In this document: piece after piece, positions 36,921 to 43,218 of the stretch
How positions within the stretch are numbered: the stretch's first letter is position 1
How the letters are laid out: each line of letters begins with the position of its first letter
NCBI GenBank assembly: GCA_046328115.1
Contig: JAXLXE010000001.1
Coordinates: 558,001-622,000, forward strand
From: JAXLXE01 sp046328115
GTDB taxonomy: Bacteria > Chloroflexota > UBA6077 > JACCZL01
Length of the DNA stretch: 64,000 nucleotides
Direction of reading: 5' to 3'
Program-made: the position numbers and the translations under genes
The notes under the pieces: model-generated
The model's database searches: none
What the model was told of the DNA's origin: nothing
Seen by the model: only the letters and a program-made list of their open reading frames with translations

Positions 36921-36935
36921 ACCCAGAGCACCGTC

Positions 36936-36975
36936 CGGCCTCCACCCGTCGCTGGACCGCGCCGGGTGGAGGCCG
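36936..36975. terminator. 13-bp perfect hairpin between convergent genes
   Basis: CGGCCTCCACCCG (36936-36948) and CGGGTGGAGGCCG (36963-36975) pair perfectly around a 14-base loop, 16 bases after the OppF-type stop and 13 bases before the HEAT-gene stop. It is placed to end transcription from both sides; no U-tract. Confidence 0.7.
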
Positions 36976-36987
36976 CGACCGGGCACG

Positions 36988-37902
36988 CTAGAACGCTAGC
37001 GGGTCCTCCAGCGATTCAAGCTGAGAGATGGCCCGTTCTGCCGCCTCTCTGATATCTGCACGGCCGTCTTCAAGGGCGTAGATGAGCGCCTCGCGGGCAT
37101 CCTCCCCGCCCAAAACGCCCAGCGCGGCGATGGCGGCGTGGCGCACCTCGCTTGCGCGGTCGTCGATCATGTCCGCCAGGAGCGGCGCAGCGGCTTCATC
37201 CCCTAGCTCGCCGAGCGCCCGCGCGATCTCGGCACGCTCGGCGGCGGTGGGTGCGCCCGAGTCACGCGCCAACGGTCCCAACCATTCGGGATTTGCCGTT
37301 CTTCCCATGGCACGAATCGCACCCAATCGGAGCGACTGTGCTGCCAGCCCGACCTCGATGGCTGCTTTGACGTCCGGTGAGTCCAGGTAACCGACAGACG
37401 CCAACGCCGCTGCCCGCACGGTAGGGTCCTCACCGTCGTCACGGAACACGCCAAGCAGGGTGTCACGGATCCGCCCTGGCGCCGACGGCTGGAGCTCACC
37501 GAGCTCAGCGCGTAGCGCGTACGGCGCCACCGCCTCGGCCGCGCGCGCCCGCACCGCGGTTTCCGGGTCGGATCTCAGAATGGCGAGCAGCCGCTCCAGG
37601 TGCATCGCGCTGCCGTCTTCCACGATCGAGCCCACGGCGAGCCGCCTGACCTCAGCGGAGGGGTCCTTCATCGCGGTGCTGTATACCGAGTTGAAGTCGT
37701 GGCGGAGCCGATCCCGCTCCGTGTCCGAGAGCCGGTTCAGCAGGCGCAGCTTCGCCGGCTCCGGCGTGTCGATCCACGAATCCTCGAGCAGCCGTACAGC
37801 ATCACCTGAGAGATGACTGAGTGACGCGATCTCGTCGCTAGAGAGCTCCTCGCCGCCGCTCAGCGCGGCCAGGGTAAATGGGAAGAGCTCAACGTCTGCC
37901 AC
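36988..37902 (-). CDS. HEAT-repeat protein
   Basis: A 304-residue soluble protein of consecutive two-helix HEAT-like repeats, recognisable by the recurring D-x-xxxVRxxAxxAL pattern: AEVRRLAVGSI, TAVRARAAEAV, PTVRAAALASV, SLRLGAIRAMG, AERAEIARALGELGDEAAAPLLADMIDDRASEVRHAAIAALG, and ADIREAAERAI. Such solenoids bind proteins or nucleic acids; no enzymatic domain is visible. The GTG at 37902 is 4 bases after the proS stop, so it is almost certainly co-transcribed with and coupled to proS. Whether it has anything to do with tRNA charging is unknown. Confidence 0.75.
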   Translation of the reverse strand: MADVELFPFTLAALSGGEELSSDEIASLSHLSGDAVRLLEDSWIDTPEPAKLRLLNRLSDTERDRLRHDFNSVYSTAMKDPSAEVRRLAVGSIVEDGSAMHLERLLAILRSDPETAVRARAAEAVAPYALRAELGELQPSAPGRIRDTLLGVFRDDGEDPTVRAAALASVGYLDSPDVKAAIEVGLAAQSLRLGAIRAMGRTANPEWLGPLARDSGAPTAAERAEIARALGELGDEAAAPLLADMIDDRASEVRHAAIAALGVLGGEDAREALIYALEDGRADIREAAERAISQLESLEDPLAF

Positions 37903-37906
37903 GGCG

Positions 37907-39370
37907 TCAGTACGCCCGAGCGAACAGTGCTCGGGAACTGCTGGGCCAGCCATCCACGATGCAGGCTCCGGCCTCGGCGGGCGCCGCCAGAGGTAGACAG
38001 CGAATCGTGGCACCCGTGCGATCCTTTATCCGCTCCTCGCACTCGCCCTTGCCGCACCAGTGGGCCTGGATGAACCCGCGCGGGCCCTCCATGATCTCCG
38101 CCAGCTCGTCGAACGAATCCGCGGATCGCGTCATCGCCGCGCGGTACCGGCATGCTCGCTCAAACAGGTTGCCCTGGATTGCGTCCAGAACCTGGCCCAC
38201 TTCACCGTTCAGCGCGGACCAGGTCACGGAGCGCTTCTCCGGCCGACCGGGGTTTGCATCGTCCCGACGGACGAGCACGGCGTTCTCGCCGGCAACGTCC
38301 CGCGGCCCAACTTCCAGGCGGATGGGGACCCCCCGGAGGGTCCACTCATTGTGCTTCCAGCCGATCTGCTTCTCCTCGGACCAGTCAACCTCCACCCTGA
38401 AGTCAGCGGAAAGCTGAGCCTTTAGCCTGGCGCAGGCCTCGGAGACGAGCGCCTTGTCAGCATCTGTGCGGCCGAATATCGGCAGGATGACCACCTGGGT
38501 TGGGGCGACCTTGGGCGGAAGAATCAGGCCACCGTCGTCGCCGTGGACCATGATGAGCGCGCCCAGGATGCGCGTGCTCACGCCCCACGAGGTCGTCCAG
38601 GCGTTGCGCCGTTCGCCATCGATATCCTGGAAGCTGATGTCGAACGCCTTTGCGAAGTTCTGGCCGAGGTTGTGGGACGTGCCGCTCTGCAACGCCCGTC
38701 CATCCGGCATGAGCGCCTCGATGGTGTACGTGGCATCGGCGCCCGGGAACTTCTCTGACTCGGATTTTCGCCCAGGAATGACCGGGACGGCGAGATCCGA
38801 TTCGGCGAAGTCGCGGTACATCTCCAGGATAGACATGGTCTCTTCCTGGGCCTCTTCGGCGGTGCGGTGGGCCGTGTGCCCTTCCTGCCAGAGGAACTCA
38901 GTGGTTCGCAGGAACGGCATGGTTCGCTTCTCCCAGCGCACCACGTTTGCCCACTGGTTGATGAGGATGGGCAGATCTCGCCAGGACTGGACCCACTTGC
39001 TGTACATGGTGCCAATGACGGTCTCGGACGTGGGGCGGATCGCCAGGCGTTCTTCCAGCTTCTCGCCGCCGGCCTCGGTCACCCACGCGACCTGGGGCGA
39101 GAACCCTTCCACGTGCTCCGCCTCGCGAAGCAGCAAGCTCTCTGGCACGAACAGCGGGAAGTAGGCGTTGCGGTGGCCCGACGCCTTGAACCGGGCGTCC
39201 AGGCGGGCCTGCATGTGCTCCCAAAGGGTGTACCCGTACGGGCGGATGACCATGCAGCCGCGCACGGGCGAATAATCCGCCAGCTCGGCCTTTGCGATGA
39301 CCGATTGGTACCAGCCCTCACCCGAGCGGGGCGGGAGCTCTTCCACGAAATCCTTGGGGCGTTCCGCCAC
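37907..39370 (-). CDS. proS: Prolyl-tRNA synthetase, archaeal/eukaryotic type
   Basis: It charges tRNA(Pro). At 487 residues it is the short form without the editing domain between motifs 2 and 3 found in the bacterial ProS: GCMVIRPYGYTLWEHMQARLDARFKASGHRNAYFPLFVPESL (motif 1 region), AIRPTSETVIGTMYSKWVQSWRDLPILINQWANVVRWEK with FLRTTEFLWQEGHTAH (motif 2), and WTTSWGVSTRILGALIMVHGDDGGLILPPKVAP (motif 3), then the anticodon-binding domain and the C-terminal zinc-like region (CGKGECEERIKDRTGATIRCLP). The start is GTG with GGAGG about 7 bases upstream. A 15-bp hairpin lies in its leader. Confidence 0.95.
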   Translation of the reverse strand: MAERPKDFVEELPPRSGEGWYQSVIAKAELADYSPVRGCMVIRPYGYTLWEHMQARLDARFKASGHRNAYFPLFVPESLLLREAEHVEGFSPQVAWVTEAGGEKLEERLAIRPTSETVIGTMYSKWVQSWRDLPILINQWANVVRWEKRTMPFLRTTEFLWQEGHTAHRTAEEAQEETMSILEMYRDFAESDLAVPVIPGRKSESEKFPGADATYTIEALMPDGRALQSGTSHNLGQNFAKAFDISFQDIDGERRNAWTTSWGVSTRILGALIMVHGDDGGLILPPKVAPTQVVILPIFGRTDADKALVSEACARLKAQLSADFRVEVDWSEEKQIGWKHNEWTLRGVPIRLEVGPRDVAGENAVLVRRDDANPGRPEKRSVTWSALNGEVGQVLDAIQGNLFERACRYRAAMTRSADSFDELAEIMEGPRGFIQAHWCGKGECEERIKDRTGATIRCLPLAAPAEAGACIVDGWPSSSRALFARAY

Positions 39371-39394
39371 CTGTAGCCTCCAGCCTCCGCGGTA

Positions 39395-39433
39395 ACATCA
39401 TCGCCCCTCCCAGGATGAGAGGGGCGATGATGT
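39395..39433 (-). promoter_or_regulatory. 15-bp perfect hairpin in the proS leader
   Basis: ACATCATCGCCCCTC (39395-39409) and GAGGGGCGATGATGT (39419-39433) pair without mismatch around a 9-base loop. On the minus strand it lies between the proS promoter and its SD, about 25 bases before the GTG; a weaker outer pairing of GCGG with the CCGC just downstream would reach the SD region. It has no U-tract. It could be an attenuator-like or mRNA-stabilising element, or an operator palindrome. Confidence 0.6.
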
Positions 39434-39465
39434 CGTAACGGTTCCGCAACGAGTGCCTGAAAAGG

Positions 39466-39495
39466 ATTGTATAGACGCTCAATTCAGGCCAGCAA
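39466..39495 (-). promoter_or_regulatory. proS promoter
   Basis: On the minus strand TTGCTG (39495-39490), 18-base spacer, TACAAT (39471-39466). The transcript would start near 39459, giving a leader of about 89 bases that holds the perfect hairpin. Confidence 0.5.
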
Positions 39496-39508
39496 CCGCC
39501 GTTGCCCT

Positions 39509-39517
39509 TGCTATACT
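39509..39517 (+). promoter_or_regulatory. alr extended -10, predicted leaderless
   Basis: TGC-TATACT at 39509-39517 is a near-consensus extended -10. The GTG at 39526 is 8 bases downstream, so the start codon should be at the 5' end of the mRNA. No SD is present. Confidence 0.6.
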
Positions 39518-39525
39518 CGGCAACC

Positions 39526-40755
39526 GTGTCGGTCAACGTTCGTCCCCCCGGCGTCGCGTTCGAGCCCGAGCAGGTGGAATTTTCCGCGCCCACGCCCGTC
39601 GCGCTGGAGGTAGACCTCTCCGCGGTCGAGACCAACGTCAGGGCGATACGCGCACATGTTGGGAATCGCACTGCACTGTGCGCGGTGGTGAAGGCGGACG
39701 GCTACGGGCTGGGCGCCAGCACCGTGGCGCGCGCGGCGCTGGCAGCGGGTGCCGCGTGCACGGCGGTGGCTCGGGTTCGGGAGGCCGTCGCGCTACGGGA
39801 GGACGGCATCGTCTCGCCAATCTTGCTCATCGCGGGATTCGCCGCGGATGAGGCGGAGGAGCTCGTTCACTACCGAGTCACCCCCACGCTGGTTCAGATC
39901 GACGACGTACTGACGGTAGCGGCTCACGCCGCCCGGGCGCGCCGCATCGTCCCGGTCCATCTTAAGGTGGACACCGGGCTGAATCGATATGGCGCGCGCG
40001 CCCGAGAGGTGCTGGCCCTGGCGAACACGATTACCGCCTCGCCCTGGCTACGGCTCGCGGGCCTGTACACGCACCTGGCCACGGCGGACGAAGAGGACAC
40101 CGCGTTTGTCACCGCCCAGCTTGACGAATTCAGCAGGATCCGGACGCTCCTGGAGGCGGATGCCATTGTGCCGCCGCTCGTGCATGCCGCCAACACGGCC
40201 GCGGCGTTGCGCTTTCCTCGGGCGCGGTTTGATCTGGTCCGCGTGGGCATGGCTCTCACCGGCAATACGCCCTCGCCCTACGTTGCCCGTCTGCCCCGCA
40301 TGCGGTCGGCAGTGGCACTGCGGGCACAGATATTGCGATCGTTCACCGTCCAGCCCGGGCAATCGGTTGGCTACGGCAGAACGTTTGAGGCGACGCGTCC
40401 AGTGCGGGCGGCACTCCTGGGCGCGGGATATGCGGACGGACTGGCGCGGTCGGTGGCCCGCAACGGCGGCTACGTACTGATCCGCGGCCGACGGGCTCCG
40501 CTGATGGGGAACGTCAGCATGGATCAGGCCGTCGTGGACGTGAGCGACATACCGTCCGTCTCGCCCGGAGACGCCGCGACGCTGATAGGGACCGATGGCC
40601 GCGCGGAGATCTCTCTTGCGCAGTTCGCCGAGTGGAGCGACACGATCAGTCACGAGGCGCTGTGCCGCATTGGTCCGCGGGTGCCACGCGTGACGCTACG
40701 CGGCGCCGACGCCCGCCAGCGGTTGCCCCGCGCGGAGCCCGTGCCGCTGCGCTGA
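39526..40755 (+). CDS. alr: Alanine racemase
   Basis: A PLP enzyme making D-alanine for peptidoglycan. From the GTG at 39526 it has 409 residues. The PLP Lys is in ALCAVVKADGYGLGA, the catalytic Tyr in QSVGYGRTFEATRP, and GNVSMDQAVVDVSDI is the C-terminal domain motif. A roughly 30-residue N-terminal extension before ALEVDLSAVETNVRAI is unusual but supported by the promoter position. The pdp ATG overlaps the stop by one base. Divergent from proS. Confidence 0.95.
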   Translation: MSVNVRPPGVAFEPEQVEFSAPTPVALEVDLSAVETNVRAIRAHVGNRTALCAVVKADGYGLGASTVARAALAAGAACTAVARVREAVALREDGIVSPILLIAGFAADEAEELVHYRVTPTLVQIDDVLTVAAHAARARRIVPVHLKVDTGLNRYGARAREVLALANTITASPWLRLAGLYTHLATADEEDTAFVTAQLDEFSRIRTLLEADAIVPPLVHAANTAAALRFPRARFDLVRVGMALTGNTPSPYVARLPRMRSAVALRAQILRSFTVQPGQSVGYGRTFEATRPVRAALLGAGYADGLARSVARNGGYVLIRGRRAPLMGNVSMDQAVVDVSDIPSVSPGDAATLIGTDGRAEISLAQFAEWSDTISHEALCRIGPRVPRVTLRGADARQRLPRAEPVPLR

Positions 40756-42065
40756 TGAGCATCATCTCGCTGATCGAACGCAAGCGCGACGGCGGCGCCC
40801 TGAGCCCAGTAGAGCTCCGTGAGCTCGTGGATGGGTTCGTCCGAGGCGAGATACCAGACTACCAGGTCGCCGCCTGGCTGATGGCAGTCTGCTGCCGCGG
40901 GATGACGGATGCTGAGACCATCGCGTTGACCGTAGCTATGGCGGAGTCCGGGCGCCAGATGGACCTGTCCGGGCTGGGCGAGCAGGTGGTGGACAAGCAC
41001 AGCACCGGTGGCGTTGCCGACACGACATCGCTCATCGTGGTGCCCGCGGTGGCCGCCTGCGGCGTGCGGGTGGCGAAGATGAGCGGCCGTGGGCTGGGTT
41101 TCAGCGGCGGCACGCTGGACAAATTGGAGTCCATTCCGGGGTTCTCGATAGACGTTTCGCCGGACCGGTTCGTCTCCCAGCTTGAGGAAGTTGGCGCCGT
41201 GATCGCCGGCCAATCACCGGATCTCGCGCCGGCGGATGGCCGTCTGTACGCCCTGCGAGACGTGACCGGCACGGTGCCGAGCGTTCCGCTCATCGCCAGC
41301 AGCGTGATGAGCAAGAAGCTCGCCGGCGGCGCGCCGGCCATCGTGCTGGACGTGAAGGCCGGTCGCGGCGCGTTCATGAAGAGTGTCGAGGACGCACGCC
41401 AACTCGCGGAATTGATGATTCGGATTGGCCACGCCGCCGGCCGAAAGGTGAGCGCCTTCATCACCAGCATGGACCAGCCGCTGGGCCGCGCTATCGGCAA
41501 CGCCAGCGAGATTCGGGAAGCCGTGTCCATCCTACGCGGCGAACATCCCACATCACGGCTGCGGGCGCTGGTCGACACCATCGGCGGCGAGATGCTGCGC
41601 CTGGCGGGAGTCACGGGAACGGCCGAAGAGGGTGCGCGGGTGGTGGCACTGACCATTGCCTCGGGAGCCGCGCTGGAGAAGCTGACCGCGCTGATTGAGG
41701 CTCAGGGAGGATCTGCTGCCGCAATTGAGGACACTGACATCCTGCCTCGGGCGCCCATCCAGTGGGCCGCACGGGCGACCACCGAGGGCTGGATTCATCG
41801 CGTGGATCCGCTTGCGCTGGCGACAGCGGCCAACTCGATTGGCGCGGGTCGGGAGAAGAAGGGCGATTCGATCGACCCAGCGGTCGGCATAGACGTGCTG
41901 GTAGAGGTTGGTGACCGCGTGGAGAAGGGGCAGGATCTGGCCACGCTCCACGTGCGGACGATGGCGCAGGCGGGGCTCATCGCGGACTCCGTGGAGAGCG
42001 CGTTCACCGTTCGGCCGGATCGACCCACTATGCCTCCGCTTGTCCACGCGAAGCTCACGGGCTAG
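40755..42065 (+). CDS. pdp: Pyrimidine-nucleoside (thymidine) phosphorylase
   Basis: It splits uridine and/or thymidine with phosphate into base and (deoxy)ribose 1-phosphate, allowing salvage. 436 residues; the family signature is DKHSTGGVADTTSLIVVPAVAACGVRVAKMSGRGLGFSGGTLDKLE-like, with the lid Lys-rich segment VMSKKLAGGAPAIVLDVKAGRGAFMKS and the C-terminal PYNP domain (DSIDPAVGIDVLVEVGDRVEKGQDLATLHV). The TGATG overlap with alr means translational coupling; there is no obvious metabolic link to D-alanine. Distinguishing pdp from deoA is not safe by eye. Confidence 0.93.
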   Translation: MSIISLIERKRDGGALSPVELRELVDGFVRGEIPDYQVAAWLMAVCCRGMTDAETIALTVAMAESGRQMDLSGLGEQVVDKHSTGGVADTTSLIVVPAVAACGVRVAKMSGRGLGFSGGTLDKLESIPGFSIDVSPDRFVSQLEEVGAVIAGQSPDLAPADGRLYALRDVTGTVPSVPLIASSVMSKKLAGGAPAIVLDVKAGRGAFMKSVEDARQLAELMIRIGHAAGRKVSAFITSMDQPLGRAIGNASEIREAVSILRGEHPTSRLRALVDTIGGEMLRLAGVTGTAEEGARVVALTIASGAALEKLTALIEAQGGSAAAIEDTDILPRAPIQWAARATTEGWIHRVDPLALATAANSIGAGREKKGDSIDPAVGIDVLVEVGDRVEKGQDLATLHVRTMAQAGLIADSVESAFTVRPDRPTMPPLVHAKLTG

Positions 42066-42092
42066 CGACTTCCCGCTCCACCGTATCCAGGA

Positions 42093-43190
42093 CTAGAGCG
42101 CGACCTCGTGCGCGCGCACCCAGTCCCAGTCGATCTCCACCCCCAGGCCCGCGGCGCTGGGCGCGCGCATCAGGCCATCTGGCCCGGGATTTGGGTACGT
42201 CCGGAGGCCGTAGTCATAGCGTTCCTCTGGCACGAGCACCTCGTACCAGTCGCAGTTGGGAATGGCCAGCGAAGCGTGGAGATTGGCCCAGTTCATGATG
42301 GGGCTGGCGCCGTGATGAATCTCCAACGGCATATTGAAGCTCTGGGCAAGGTGTGCCGTTTTGATAACCCCGGTGATACCGCCCTTCCAGTACACGTCTG
42401 AGCGCAGGTGATCGCCAGCGCCGCGCAGAATGTACTCAGCGGAGAGATTGGCATGACCCGGCACGACCTCCGCCACCTGCACGGGGATGTCGAGCGCGCG
42501 CGACAGCTCCGCGTAGCCGGTAAAGTCGTAGTCGCGCAGGGGCTCCTCGTACCAGACGAACCCCAGCTCCTCGACCACGCGCCCGACGCGCATGGCCTCG
42601 TCTCGCGTGTACGCGCCGCCCGGGTCGAGCATAAGCGGGAAGTCGGGGCCCACCGCTGAGCGGACGGCGCGACAGAGCGTGATGTCGTCGTTCGCTCGGC
42701 CCATCGGGTGGATCTTGTACGCCAGGTACCCCCGCCCGCGGATCGCCTCCACCTCACGCAGATAGTCCTCAACGGAGTCCATGTGGGCGGATGAGGCGTA
42801 GGCGGGCAGCGACTCGCGGTAGCCGCCGAGAAGCCGCCACACGGGGAGACCCAGGGCCTTGCCGGCGATATCCCATAACGCCACGTCAATGGCGCTTGTG
42901 GCGAAGATCGGCAAGTAGCCCGCGCGCTCCAGGCGAGCCAGGCTCTGCCAGATCCGCTCGCGGTTCAGGGGGTCCTGGCCGATCACGCGCGGAGCGGCGA
43001 CGCGCAGGATGGGGTCGGCCAGGGCCCGGCCCCCGCTTCCGCCCTGGGCACGCGCCGAGCCGTAGCCCGTGACGCCCCGGTCCGTCACGACCTCCACCAG
43101 CGAGATCTCCTGCTGGCCGCCCCAGCGGGCGCCGTGGAGCGGCGGCATAGGATGCTGGTAGACGATTACGCGGACGTCGGTGATCTTCAC
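42093..43190 (-). CDS. Mandelate racemase/muconate-lactonizing (enolase superfamily) enzyme
   Basis: A 365-residue protein with the enolase-superfamily N-terminal cap (KITDVRVIVYQHPM...VEVVTDRGVTGYGSA) and a barrel domain. Metal ligands are likely Asp in PLMLDPGGAYT, Glu in FVWYEEPL and Glu in PVQVAEVVPG; a Lys lies in YLAYKIHPMG and His-His in PLEIHHGASP, the place of the general base in the mandelate racemase group. The substrate cannot be named; sugar-acid dehydration is the commonest activity. GTG start at 43190 with GGGAGG upstream. It follows dinG on the same strand after 28 bases and is convergent with pdp. Confidence 0.85.
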   Translation of the reverse strand: MKITDVRVIVYQHPMPPLHGARWGGQQEISLVEVVTDRGVTGYGSARAQGGSGGRALADPILRVAAPRVIGQDPLNRERIWQSLARLERAGYLPIFATSAIDVALWDIAGKALGLPVWRLLGGYRESLPAYASSAHMDSVEDYLREVEAIRGRGYLAYKIHPMGRANDDITLCRAVRSAVGPDFPLMLDPGGAYTRDEAMRVGRVVEELGFVWYEEPLRDYDFTGYAELSRALDIPVQVAEVVPGHANLSAEYILRGAGDHLRSDVYWKGGITGVIKTAHLAQSFNMPLEIHHGASPIMNWANLHASLAIPNCDWYEVLVPEERYDYGLRTYPNPGPDGLMRAPSAAGLGVEIDWDWVRAHEVAL

Positions 43191-43218
43191 GGCCAGAGGA
43201 CCTCCCGGTCGGCGGCGG

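Noticed and set aside
39370..39500. T-box riboswitch upstream of proS (the leader contains TTACCGCGG, reminiscent of the T-box UGGNACCGCG)
   Set aside because: The UGGN tRNA-acceptor bulge is not present (UGUU instead), there is no room for a specifier stem in a leader of about 89 bases, and no terminator alternative is seen.
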